From: a virus
Direction: 5' to 3' (one strand)
IMG/VR virus record: IMGVR_UViG_3300009467_000002
Location: 1-44,569 of that record
DNA: 44,569 bases
The notes beneath the pieces are model-generated. The model made no database searches. It was not told the DNA's origin and saw nothing but the letters and a program-made list of their open reading frames with translations. A program made the position numbers and the translations under genes. Below are positions 1-6,239 of the stretch, in pieces; the stretch's first letter is position 1; each line of letters starts with the position of its first letter.

Positions 1-123
1 CGTTATGCTCTTTACCACGGGCAAAACGCCTGGTGCCGAAGCGACGGACCTTAACACCGTCCACGGTGCATTGCCCTTCTAATACCCATATCTGCTCTAC
101 CGCGTCGTGGTCATGGATTCCAA
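1..123. repeat. Terminal direct repeat, left copy
   Basis: These 123 bases are identical to 44447-44569. A gene (cupin, 385 leftward through base 1 to 44391) reads in frame across the join, so the repeat most likely marks a circular or circularly permuted molecule of 44,446 bp rather than fixed virion ends. Confidence 0.95.
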
Positions 124-385
124 ACTGGCTGTTCGGCCGCATCTCCACATCCCAGATTGACAACTCATCATTGTGCAGTTCCAGGTGGTAGCAATCGATA
201 TTCTCATTGATGACCATAGCATCTTTCGAAGACCTGGCGAAAGGAACAGCCTTCAGGTCGGCGTAGGAGACCCTGCCTCCTCCCTCTAACCCTTCTCTTA
301 CTGAACGGGCCAGGTCAATGAGTTCCAGCGCCTGCCCTTCGGTAAGCCCTTTCTTCTGTGGATTAAATATGTTCCCAAAAATCAT
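1..385 (-). CDS. Cupin-fold protein, N-terminal part (gene wraps the circular junction)
   Basis: The gene starts at ATG 385, runs off base 1 and finishes at TAG 44391, giving 146 residues on the circle. The first cupin motif is clear: H91-x-H93-x3-E97-x6-G104, followed by G124-x2-H127, a His3Glu metal set of a single-domain cupin. Such domains bind a metal ion and serve as dioxygenases, isomerases, sugar-binding or purely structural modules; the substrate cannot be told here. The start overlaps the stop of the upstream holin/spanin-like gene in an ATGA, so the two are probably translationally coupled and expressed late. No signal peptide is seen. The fold call rests on the motif; the role in a lysis operon is unknown. 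Confidence 0.75.
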   Translation of the reverse strand, partial: MIFGNIFNPQKKGLTEGQALELIDLARSVREGLEGGGRVSYADLKAVPFARSSKDAMVINENIDCYHLELHNDELSIWDVEMRPNSQFGIHDHDAVEQIWVLEGQCTVDGVKVRRFGTRRFARGKEHN

Positions 386-687
386 TTGTCGGTTCTATTT
401 TGGTTATTAATTACCTCCTGTAGCCGCTTGTTAATTTGCTTAAGGTCAGCTACTTCTTCCAGGGCATCTCTTTTTGTTTGCTGGGCGTCGATGAGCGCAG
501 TGCTTAGACTTTTGATCTCGCCCCGCAAAATCTCGTAAACACTCACTTCCTGGCTGGTGGCTTTTTTAACCATCATCCAACGGAAATAACGCAGCGTGGG
601 CTTTCGTGCAATGATCATAAAAAAGAGTACACCTAATGCGTAGCGGAGCCAGGCGTTCTCCTTCAAAAAAATAAATATTTCTTTCAT
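382..687 (-). CDS. Small one-TM coiled-coil protein, holin- or inner-spanin-like
   Basis: The ATG at 687 is preferred over an upstream non-ATG start; it gives about 101 residues. A hydrophobic helix lies at about residues 9-28 (WLRYALGVLFFMIIA), followed by basic residues and a long charged, coiled-coil tail (about 45-95). A single N-terminal TM with a coiled tail, two genes after a muramidase, fits an inner-membrane spanin or a type of holin; the sequence alone does not separate these. It lies behind a late-promoter-like element (706-744) and overlaps the cupin gene by ATGA. Function is inferred from context and topology only. Confidence 0.5.
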   Translation of the reverse strand: MKEIFIFLKENAWLRYALGVLFFMIIARKPTLRYFRWMMVKKATSQEVSVYEILRGEIKSLSTALIDAQQTKRDALEEVADLKQINKRLQEVINNQNRTDK

Positions 688-705
688 GCCTTGGGGAGTG
701 ATTGC

Positions 706-744
706 TCCTGCAAGGTGAGGCACTTTGCTACTAAATGAAAGGAC
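706..744 (-). promoter_or_regulatory. Late-promoter-like element A (holin-like/cupin unit)
   Basis: On the minus strand GTCCTTTC (744-737) is followed after exactly 19 nt by CACCTTGCAGGA (717-706). The same 12-nt box occurs before the metalloprotease gene. The ATG at 687 lies 18 nt beyond the box, so this unit would have a short leader. Confidence 0.65.
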
Positions 745-988
745 TGGAAAGTGAAGCGGCCGACGCCTGGGCAGGGCCGGCCGCTCAAATTGCAGTAGGG
801 AAAATGAAAAAAGAGGTTTGAAAAGTAGGTATGCGCCACGCTCAATTAAAAATACGAAAAGTAAACGGTACGCATAGCGTTTTTATATAATAAGTAGCCG
901 CTTTGTTTTCACAACCGACTTCGACGCAAACAGATAATCGATCAGGATCAGATGTTTTTCACAATCTGAGTGAGGCACGTGTATTTAC

Positions 989-1254
989 GATGTAACCTGT
1001 GTAACCTGTGTAACCGGGCGTAACTGACTGATTATCAATACCTGTCCCGGTTACAAATTCAGGCTGAATTTGTAACTTTCGTGTAACCGTAACGTACTTT
1101 TAAGTTACGGTTACACGAAAGTTACAAATAAGGTCCAAATTTGTAACCGGAAACGAAATTATAACTAACTGATAATCAGTTAACTAATTTCGGGTTACAC
1201 AGGTTACACAAGTTACATCTGTTTTCTAGGTATTTTCAGATGATCAGATGTAAC
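989..1254. repeat. Iterated TGTAAC/GTTACA array in a giant nested palindrome
   Basis: Thirteen exact hexamers are present: TGTAAC at 991, 1000, 1009, 1071, 1082, 1142 and 1249; GTTACA at 1050, 1110, 1121, 1194, 1203 and 1212. CGTAAC/GTTACG variants lie at 1019, 1088 and 1104. The first three and the three at 1194-1217 have a 9-bp period. 989-1017 and 1191-1219 form 29-nt inverted arms with two mismatches; 1028-1037 pairs with 1170-1179 and 1047-1059 with 1138-1150. All are centred near 1099-1104. This is iteron-like and suits an origin, a partition site or a multimeric operator. No initiator protein is recognised in the genome. Confidence 0.7.
1068..1129. repeat. Perfect 26-bp inverted repeat at the centre of the iteron array
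   Basis: Arms 1068-1093 and 1104-1129 are perfectly complementary around a 10-nt loop (GTACTTTTAA). Neighbouring hairpins at 1050-1076 (13-bp arms, 1-nt centre) and 1121-1147 (9-bp arms) share its edges, so the DNA could extrude as a cluster of cruciforms or fold as single strand. Confidence 0.9.
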
Positions 1255-1318
1255 CGTTAACGCAAAACCTGAAATCTTTCACAATTCCGTACACGCAAAT
1301 CAGCTATGGAGGGCATAA

Positions 1319-1351
1319 AAAGGCCCGGCTCCATCGTGACGGAGCCGGGCG
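1319..1351 (-). terminator. Rho-independent terminator after the muramidase gene
   Basis: Stem GCCCGGCTCC / GGAGCCGGGC with an 8-nt loop, followed on the minus strand by CTTTTTAT. It lies 30 bp downstream of the muramidase stop. Confidence 0.85.
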
Positions 1352-1381
1352 GTGACCTGTTAAATCCAATCGTAAGTCGTA

Positions 1382-2194
1382 TCAAGCCCTCCAGTACTCC
1401 TGTAGGATCGTGAAGAGCTTGGCGGGAGCTGCTTCCTCCTGCTTGTAATGGTTCAGGCGCTTCATCCACCCCTTCAGGAATACCTTCTGTTCGGGGCGGT
1501 TACGAACAATGCTGTGGTAGAACCGGTGGCGGGCGTCGAAATAGGCGTTGTAGAGGATGTCCGGATCCGCGTGAAGCAGTGCCTTGAGGGTCACGGGGCC
1601 GAGGATACCGTCTTCGCGCAGGCCGAGCACGCGCTGCAGTAACCTTATCCCCCACCGGCCGTGGTTGACGTAGCCGTCGTAGACGATGTTGGCCAGCTCC
1701 TGGGTAGGGAACTGGTTGCCCTTCATCTGGTCCCAGAACTTTTTCCGGAAGATGTCATGCGCTACGGAAGGGGCCAGGTCCTTCATATCCTTAGTAGTGA
1801 CGACCCGATCGAAGTAGTCTTCCGCCACCGGCGCGGCGATGCCCCAGTTGGTACCGACCAGTTCGCCGTCGCGGTTATAATTACCGGAGTCCTTGGCGTG
1901 GCGCTGGTACCCGCCTTCGATGACGGCCACCGGCTTATGAGCAACGAGGAAGCTGGGCCGGAAAGGTTTATCCCCTTCCGGTAGTCCGATGTCCGTGATC
2001 GGGATGACCACGGCCACCGTGTCGGCGGGAACTTCCTCGACGTCGATATCGGTGAAGGCATCGTCAGGCGTGGAGGCGGTAACCTTATCGGCTTCCCGGT
2101 CTTCCCTGAACATTTTGAAAAGTAAGGAGATGGTCAAGGCTAAAAATGCGCCGATGGCCAGCCCCGTTCCGGCATCCTGTAGAATATGCGGCAT
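1382..2194 (-). CDS. Membrane-anchored GH108-type muramidase (endolysin)
   Basis: The 270-residue protein has the EGGY motif (E93 the expected catalytic acid), a following NYNRDG...GTNWGI segment typical of glycosyl hydrolase family 108 N-acetylmuramidases, and a C-terminal peptidoglycan-binding segment (about 184-206, LLQRVLGLREDGILGP). It cleaves the glycan backbone of peptidoglycan to release virions. A hydrophobic helix at residues 9-27 has the glycine/alanine character of a signal-anchor-release domain; it is followed by a long acidic linker. This suggests Sec-dependent export and activation after release from the membrane, with no canonical holin needed. It shares the unit with the metalloprotease upstream and ends in a strong terminator. 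Confidence 0.88.
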   Translation of the reverse strand: MPHILQDAGTGLAIGAFLALTISLLFKMFREDREADKVTASTPDDAFTDIDVEEVPADTVAVVIPITDIGLPEGDKPFRPSFLVAHKPVAVIEGGYQRHAKDSGNYNRDGELVGTNWGIAAPVAEDYFDRVVTTKDMKDLAPSVAHDIFRKKFWDQMKGNQFPTQELANIVYDGYVNHGRWGIRLLQRVLGLREDGILGPVTLKALLHADPDILYNAYFDARHRFYHSIVRNRPEQKVFLKGWMKRLNHYKQEEAAPAKLFTILQEYWRA

Positions 2195-2228
2195 TACTAA
2201 TGTGTTAGTAGATTGAATAATGAGGTGG

Positions 2229-3629
2229 CTAGTGGATGCGGGGAGAGATGAATATCTTCTCGGCCATCGGCCCCTCGTCGCTCATCCAGGAGACGGTGTA
2301 GAGGCCGAGGGGGACGTTTGCTTCGTCGAAGTGGAGGGAGGCTCCCGGGCTGACGTGGCCACGGAGGAGTACGCGGCCGGACATATCCGAGAATAGCCAG
2401 TCGGTAGCAATGTCGGCGGTGAAGACGGCGCCGCTCTTTATCCTTTCCACCGCACCTGCGACCGCGCCCGGAAACGTAGCCGCGCCACACTGGCCCTCGT
2501 GGAGCACCACATCGCGGAAGGTGGCCACGTTGTCGGGGATGCCCCAGTCCTTGTCGTTGATGAAGAAGATGCGTTCGGCCGTGCCGGTGTAGTACTGCCC
2601 GATCGGGATGCTGACGCGCATCCAGCCCCCACCCTCCTGCGGGTAGATGGCGTAGTTGGAGATGCCCCAGGCCTGGGAACCGCCGAGGCGGAAGGTGCGG
2701 TTGCTGCTCAGGATGTGGTTGTCATCGAGGCCCACGCCGATGATCTCGCCGGGGGTGGGAGATTTCATCTGTACATCGAGGATCGTGTTCTCGGTGATAT
2801 CGTACTCGCGGTAGACACTCTTCCAGGCGTTGCCGGTGAGGGTAAGGCGCGTGTCGTCGTGGCTGAGTTCGCCGCTGCCGTTGTCCTGGTTGCCGCCGTA
2901 GGGTTCGAAGTCGGTGAGGGCGATGGGGTCGCAGGTGGCGGGCTGGGTGCCGACGCAGAACTCGCGGATATCGAGGTCGGTGAAGACGCCGCCGTTGGCG
3001 AGGACTTCGCCGTCGTGGCGCAGGGCGTAGAAGCCGTAGCCGTAGTCGTCGGAATCGATGCCGTCGCCGGCTGCGTCGAGGAACTGGAGGCGGTAGCAAC
3101 CTTCGGGAATACAGAGGCTATCGGTGATGACGGTAAGGAACTGGTCTTTGCGGTAGGGCCCGCCGGTAGCGACGGCCTCGCCCGCGTCGTCGAGGATGGA
3201 CCAGGAGGTCTCGCGGGGGTGGATGTCGGTTAGTAGTTCGAGGGTGACGGGGAAATCGGTACAGGGTTGGGGGCCTACGGGCTCGGCGGGCTTACGGGCT
3301 ACGCAGCCGGAGGCATCCATTCGGTTCCTCATCACGGCGAAGGACTGCTCATGGAATCCACGCTCGAAGCTGATGCCGTATTGCGTTACGTGGCAATAGC
3401 TCATGATGGTGCCGCCACCTACCGGAAGCGGTCCGTTGGGGCAGCTGCCCTCAGAATCCACGCAGCCATCGAGCGCGGTATTGTTTCCGTTCCAGACGCA
3501 GGCCTGGGTGTGGTTGCATCCGAAGAGGTGGCCGAGCTCGTGAGCAACGACCTCTGGAGACCAGCTGTAGGTTGGCCAGGGTGCGAGGTTGTCGCGTACG
3601 CTGGCGAAGGAGTGTTGGCGGGGCCGCAT
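2229..3629 (-). CDS. Metzincin metalloprotease, catalytic and T9SS-domain part (frame-shifted from its N-terminus)
   Basis: The 466-residue frame carries HELGHLFGCNH, the zinc-binding HExxHxxGxxH of metzincins, and a Met-turn (TIMSYCH). A Saprospiraceae-type domain follows (about 120-225: T.D..P.ETSW...GGPY...C...GCY...D.AGDGID..YG.GFY), then a beta-rich module. The last ~75 residues match a T9SS type A sorting domain (LFSDMSGRVLL ... PLGLYTVSW ... EKIFIS). The first ATG of this frame (3629) lies inside the overlap with the upstream frame, and signal peptide and pro-region are encoded there in the other frame. The intact product would be about 640 residues. It is probably exported by Sec and then through the host T9SS. 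Alternative: the two frames are separate proteins or a decaying gene. Confidence 0.8.
   Translation of the reverse strand: MRPRQHSFASVRDNLAPWPTYSWSPEVVAHELGHLFGCNHTQACVWNGNNTALDGCVDSEGSCPNGPLPVGGGTIMSYCHVTQYGISFERGFHEQSFAVMRNRMDASGCVARKPAEPVGPQPCTDFPVTLELLTDIHPRETSWSILDDAGEAVATGGPYRKDQFLTVITDSLCIPEGCYRLQFLDAAGDGIDSDDYGYGFYALRHDGEVLANGGVFTDLDIREFCVGTQPATCDPIALTDFEPYGGNQDNGSGELSHDDTRLTLTGNAWKSVYREYDITENTILDVQMKSPTPGEIIGVGLDDNHILSSNRTFRLGGSQAWGISNYAIYPQEGGGWMRVSIPIGQYYTGTAERIFFINDKDWGIPDNVATFRDVVLHEGQCGAATFPGAVAGAVERIKSGAVFTADIATDWLFSDMSGRVLLRGHVSPGASLHFDEANVPLGLYTVSWMSDEGPMAEKIFISPRIH
2452..2467 (-). repeat. 16-bp GC-rich dispersed repeat, copy in protease linker
   Basis: Minus-strand GCGCGGTCGCAGGTGC encodes the Gly/Ala/Val linker (GAVAGAV) just before the T9SS domain. 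It matches the family consensus GCGCGGNCGCAGGTGC. Confidence 0.7.
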
Positions 3630-4150
3630 ATCTGGTCGACGAAGGCGACGCCACCGGAGGCTCGGCCGCTGGTGAGGATGCCCACGTCGCCCGGGTGGCT
3701 TGGAGTTTCGGTTCGGAACTCCTGGAGGCTTCCGAAGCTGGAGGTGGCCACGTAGTTGCTCGGGAATTCGTGGACGTAGACGATTGGTTGCGGGATGATG
3801 GCGCCGGGCCGGTACAGCCGTTGCACTACCTGAAACATCATGAGGGTCCAGATGCGGGCTTCTACTGCCCCGCCGTAGAGGAGTACCTGGTCGTGGTCTA
3901 CCTCGATGTAGACTTTAGGCAGAAAGGTATCGGTGACGGTTTTCGCGGCCACTAATTCCGCCGCGGTGAGGGGCTTGTAGTCGTCCGGAGTTACGGTGTG
4001 GCACTCGAAGGGCAGGTAGGGCTTACCGTTATCGCCTTCGTGTCCTACGGGGTCGCCGGGAGGGCCGTCCAGGTAGTCGGGTGGCGGGTCCGTCTGGGCG
4101 CGGACGCAGGTGCAGAGGAGGAGGATTAAAGCGAGGTATAGGAAACGCAT
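3419..4150 (-). CDS. Metzincin metalloprotease, signal peptide and N-terminal part
   Basis: The frame opens with a clear Sec signal peptide (MRFLYLALILLLCTCVRAQ, cut expected before Q). An acidic, proline-rich stretch and a metzincin-like region follow, with VYIEVDHDQ near residue 80 and GGVAFVDQICGP near 165-176. Right after this, at CGGCCCCG (3617-3624), the homologous reading continues in the -1 frame, where RQHSFASVRDN leads on to the zinc site. The remaining ~65 residues of this frame look non-native (Ser/Thr/Pro-rich). One missing C in the C4 run would restore a single 640-residue enzyme. The gene lies behind late-promoter-like element B with an 11-nt leader. Confidence 0.75.
   Translation of the reverse strand: MRFLYLALILLLCTCVRAQTDPPPDYLDGPPGDPVGHEGDNGKPYLPFECHTVTPDDYKPLTAAELVAAKTVTDTFLPKVYIEVDHDQVLLYGGAVEARIWTLMMFQVVQRLYRPGAIIPQPIVYVHEFPSNYVATSSFGSLQEFRTETPSHPGDVGILTSGRASGGVAFVDQICGPANTPSPAYATTSHPGQPTAGLQRSLLTSSATSSDATTPRPASGTETIPRSMAAWILRAAAPTDRFR
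4098..4113 (+). repeat. 16-bp GC-rich dispersed repeat, copy in protease signal peptide
   Basis: GCGCGGACGCAGGTGC. Read on the minus strand it encodes the CTCVRA end of the signal peptide. An identical copy serves the same place in the fibre gene at 32723. Confidence 0.75.
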
Positions 4151-4161
4151 GGTTGGTTGTT

Positions 4162-4200
4162 TCCTGCAAGGTGGTGGTGGTGGGGAGTGGAAGAAAGGAC
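4162..4200 (-). promoter_or_regulatory. Late-promoter-like element B (protease/muramidase unit)
   Basis: GTCCTTTC (4200-4193), 19 nt, CACCTTGCAGGA (4173-4162) on the minus strand. The box is identical to that of element A; the ATG at 4150 follows after 11 nt. It sits directly after the terminator of the preceding unit. Confidence 0.7.
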
Positions 4201-4203
4201 AGT

Positions 4204-4236
4204 AGAAAGCCCCGCACTGCTAGTGCAGGCGGGGCT
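4204..4236 (-). terminator. Terminator closing the early/accessory block
   Basis: Stem AGCCCCGC / GCGGGGCT with an internal GCACT/AGTGC pairing, followed by TTTCT on the minus strand. It separates the methyltransferase gene from the late lysis unit. Confidence 0.8.
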
Positions 4237-4308
4237 GTGTTGCGTGTATCCACGGATATTTAGGAGGCTACACGTTATCGTTATATTGGGGGTACGTGAA
4301 TGCACTTA

Positions 4309-4767
4309 TTATGCGCAACGAGGAAGAAACCACGAGACTCTTACGAAGTGTCCAGGTAATTTGCTCGTTCGTATTTTCTCAAATGCTTTCCAGCCAAATG
4401 GAAAAAGAACACTACCAAGATTATTGGATGATGGTCCGCCAATAAAATTAATTTTCTTTCCCATAACGAAGTACCCACCAGCAGCCTCTGCCAGTGGGCC
4501 AAACCAAGGTGCGGATCCGCGCTCAGGGAGAATCAGTATCCCGTCACCATGACCAATCATCTTGCTTGCCCACTGTTCTTTCTGGCTGAATGGCGGATTG
4601 CACCAGACCGTCCCGAACCAATCAGAAGTCAACCCGTCTTCACCACTACCGTCCCACCAGTTGACTGTGCCGATATTCGTATGCTCTCCAGAACAAGGAT
4701 CAAGGTCAAACGGACCGAGGGCATCAATGATGTACTTCGGAGTCTGTAATCTATCGTTCTTTTTCAT
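4309..4767 (-). CDS. Phage Dam-type DNA N6-adenine methyltransferase
   Basis: The ATG at 4767 gives 152 residues beginning MKKNDRLQTPKYIIDALG. The segments FDLDPC and VWCNPPF are the hallmarks of the small phage DNA N-6-adenine methyltransferase family (NPPF is the catalytic motif IV that flips adenine; FDLDPC belongs to the AdoMet pocket). It would methylate adenine in phage DNA, usually to escape host restriction. The stop codon lies within TTGCGCATAATAAG, the same sequence that borders the other genes of this block. An attC-like folded repeat lies directly upstream. Base composition is AT-richer than the structural genes, consistent with recent acquisition. Confidence 0.85.
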   Translation of the reverse strand: MKKNDRLQTPKYIIDALGPFDLDPCSGEHTNIGTVNWWDGSGEDGLTSDWFGTVWCNPPFSQKEQWASKMIGHGDGILILPERGSAPWFGPLAEAAGGYFVMGKKINFIGGPSSNNLGSVLFPFGWKAFEKIRTSKLPGHFVRVSWFLPRCA

Positions 4768-4783
4768 AATAAAATTAATGCGG

Positions 4784-4878
4784 CATAATAACGCAACCAA
4801 CGTCCAGTTGCGCAGAATTCCAGTTAGTGATTTGATGTTTTTTAAAGCGCAACCGGCGTGGATTGCTCGTTCATTATC
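4784..4878 (-). repeat. attC-like folded repeat, unit 1
   Basis: Arms 4784-4813 and 4847-4878 pair over about 26 positions with small bulges, around a 33-nt loop. The outer ends are GCATAATAACGC and, on the opposite arm, GATAATGAACGAGC. This is an R-spacer-L layout like integron attC sites. There is no T-tract, so it is not an ordinary terminator. Confidence 0.6.
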
Positions 4879-4886
4879 TGAAACCG

Positions 4887-5243
4887 CTAACGTGTAAGAT
4901 TCTGTTCCTGAACTAAAATCTTGCCATCAGTAAATTCGACAGCCACGGTCTTGTCCTCTCGATCATGTATGTAAAAAACATGATCAGGAAATTCTAGCCT
5001 ACGCTGTCCGAATTGAATACAACTGTGAAGGTTGCCGTTGATGAATTTTATTTCTGACTCTACTTTTTTTAGTCGGGCAAGTAAGGCTTCGCGCTCTTTT
5101 GCGCGTTCAAAAAGGTTGTCTGTTAGATCGAGCGTCAACCCTTTTAAATCTTCTTTTACTGTATCTGGATTGTCCAGCAATTCAGTGATCATTGACAACG
5201 TAAGACCTTCTCCTTCGGTCCAAATTCTGTTATCTACTTCCAT
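4887..5243 (-). CDS. Unrecognised 118-aa protein with coiled-coil segment
   Basis: I do not recognise this protein. Residues 45-75 (NLFERAKEREALLARLKKVESEIKF) form a charged coiled coil. The C-terminal third is beta-like (FPDHVFYIHDREDKTVAVEFTDGKILV). The N-terminal part is acidic. It is flanked on both sides by attC-like folded repeats and lies in the same direction as its neighbours, as in a gene cassette. The ATG at 5243 follows an A/T-rich leader (AAAAATAAATAATTAATA), which is the usual Bacteroidota initiation context. No membrane segment or signal peptide is seen. Confidence 0.7.
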   Translation of the reverse strand: MEVDNRIWTEGEGLTLSMITELLDNPDTVKEDLKGLTLDLTDNLFERAKEREALLARLKKVESEIKFINGNLHSCIQFGQRRLEFPDHVFYIHDREDKTVAVEFTDGKILVQEQNLTR

Positions 5244-5280
5244 TATTAATTATTTATTTTTCAGTTAATCGCGGCTTCAG

Positions 5281-5380
5281 CTAATAACGCTCAGCTGACA
5301 ACCGCCGCTGGTAGTGTTGGTGAGTTAGTTTAAAGTTTTTGATGGCGCGTCGGCTGACAGCTGCCCTTGTTCATTATGCG
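5281..5380 (-). repeat. attC-like folded repeat, unit 2
   Basis: Arms 5281-5308 and 5345-5380. On the minus strand the left arm has TAATGAAC, a spacer and CAGCTGTCAGCCGACGC; the right arm has GGCGGTTGTCAGCTGAGCGTTATTA. CAGCTG-CA-CCG pairs with one mismatch; TAAT(g)AAC pairs with GTTATTA. Elements such as CAGCCGACGC and a terminal GCGTTA resemble known attC L and R boxes. Confidence 0.62.
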
Positions 5381-5383
5381 CAA

Positions 5384-5878
5384 TCAGGCAGTACCGCTGC
5401 CGTAACACTCGTCACAATCCTTGTGAGGTTCAGCATAGTCGGCGTCGTCAAACGTCTCCCCCATACCGCTACACTTGGGGCAAATCTCCTCGGCAAAGTC
5501 ATCCGGCAAACCCTCATGTTCCTCGGTTGTGCAGAGTTGGTTACGGTCGAGTGATTCAACCATAGCTACCGCCACCGCAGCTGTCTGGATCAGTTCTTCA
5601 CGGAGGTCACGCCAGTGAGCAAGTTTAGCACCTACTGTTTTTGGTTGGTGAATGACTGTGTAACCGTCCTTTCGGCCCTTCCACTTATACCCAAAGTGTG
5701 CTTCGAGTGCGGCCTTGTTGACCTCCCCTACTTCTTCTCCGAGAATGGCGCAGTATTCAATAGGGGGGTGGTTTTGTTGACCCCATTTTTCTTCTTGCCG
5801 TTTGCGCTCTTGTAGCACTTCAACCAAAACAGCGTCGGTCTTCATTCCTTCTAACATATCATATTTATTTATGCGCAT
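5384..5878 (-). CDS. MazG-like protein with C-terminal DnaJ-type CxxCxGxG zinc motif
   Basis: Residues about 18-110 carry the MazG/phosphoribosyl-ATP pyrophosphohydrolase-like pattern ERKRQEEKWG...LGEEVGEVNKA...LREELIQTAAVAVAMVE, in which EEVGE and the EEL helix supply Mg-binding acids. Such enzymes hydrolyse NTPs or dNTPs, or modulate ppGpp, and are common in phages. The last ~30 residues have two CxxCxGxG motifs (CPKCSGMG and CDECYGSG), the half-repeat of the DnaJ zinc finger, making an unusual fusion. Start codons at 5878, 5857 and 5845 are all possible; the first lies within the adjacent folded repeat. It lies between two attC-like units. Confidence 0.75.
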   Translation of the reverse strand: MRINKYDMLEGMKTDAVLVEVLQERKRQEEKWGQQNHPPIEYCAILGEEVGEVNKAALEAHFGYKWKGRKDGYTVIHQPKTVGAKLAHWRDLREELIQTAAVAVAMVESLDRNQLCTTEEHEGLPDDFAEEICPKCSGMGETFDDADYAEPHKDCDECYGSGTA

Positions 5879-5980
5879 AATCTGCGCTACCCGTCAACCG
5901 GGCGATTAGTATAATTGGTGAATGGCTATGTTTATCCAGCCGCCCGGCTGTGTGTAGCTTCGTTCATCATCCACTATGCG
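5873..5980 (-). repeat. attC-like folded repeat, unit 3
   Basis: Arms 5873-5904 and 5941-5980 pair through GCTAC...CA.CCGGGCG and through the outer GCGCATA, around a 36-nt loop. The right arm of the minus strand ends GCGCAGATTATGCGC, shared with the half-unit at 6186. The stop codon of the 72-aa gene lies inside the arm. Confidence 0.6.
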
Positions 5981-6189
5981 CAACAGCTATGAAGCCATTC
6001 CCGATAAGCTTGATTACGTACCTCCACTTTCTTCGCCAGCTCAAAATGCTTTTTGGCTAGACTTGAGAAATACTTTGCGTTATCGTACTGCTTTAGTTCG
6101 AGCATCTCCACGCCTTTCTTGATCGCGAGATTGGCTAATTTGTAGTGAATTTCAGTCGGAAAAATCATTGTATAAGTTTGAGTCATACG
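5974..6189 (-). CDS. Unrecognised small helical protein
   Basis: The ATG at 6189 gives 71 residues, MRMTQTYTMIFPTEIHY; an upstream non-ATG extension to 6237 is less likely because it would read through the repeat. The product is almost all helix, with repeated Ala/Lys/Leu patterns (KLANLAIKKGVEMLELKQYDNA / YFSSLAKKHFELAKK) that resemble a single tetratricopeptide-like hairpin. No function can be assigned. It belongs to the block of small genes bordered by attC-like repeats, and its end (TTGCGCATAG) carries the shared border sequence. Confidence 0.6.
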   Translation of the reverse strand, partial: RMTQTYTMIFPTEIHYKLANLAIKKGVEMLELKQYDNAKYFSSLAKKHFELAKKVEVRNQAYREWLHSCCA

Positions 6190-6220
6190 CATAATCTGCG
6201 CTACCATCCAACCGGCGCAG
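6186..6220 (-). repeat. attC-like repeat, half unit 4
   Basis: The 17-mer GCATAATCTGCGCTACC at 6189-6205 is identical to 5875-5891, and CAACCGG follows at the same distance. The opposite arm is missing or degenerate, so this looks like a truncated copy next to the 114-aa gene. Confidence 0.55.
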
Positions 6221-6239
6221 GCAGTATAGATTAGCATGG

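Larger units (their letters stand above)
745..1381. other. Non-coding 0.64-kb segment, candidate replication origin region
   Basis: I find no convincing gene here. The left part (830-960) is AT-rich with runs such as TTTTTATATAATAAG, a possible unwinding element. The middle (989-1254) is packed with TGTAAC/GTTACA hexamers in nested inverted repeats. The right end holds the terminator of the muramidase gene. Confidence 0.6.

Noticed and set aside
1-123. Terminal repeats as true fixed virion ends
   Set aside because: A gene reads in frame through the join and the repeat length is typical of an assembly overlap; fixed direct terminal repeats cannot be excluded, but nothing in the sequence supports them.
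2499-3233. Long plus-strand frame opposite the metalloprotease
   Set aside because: It is antisense to a strongly recognisable protein and has the Val/Ala/Gly-rich composition of a GC-rich shadow frame.
3617-3624. Programmed -1 frameshift in the metalloprotease
   Set aside because: The site has CCC re-pairing only for one tRNA, lacks a full X-XXY-YYZ heptamer, and metalloproteases have no known frameshift need. A lost C or a real mutation is simpler.
5666-5673. GTCCTTTC on the plus strand
   Set aside because: It lies inside the MazG-like gene, opposite to all other copies and without the second box; one or so copies are expected by chance.
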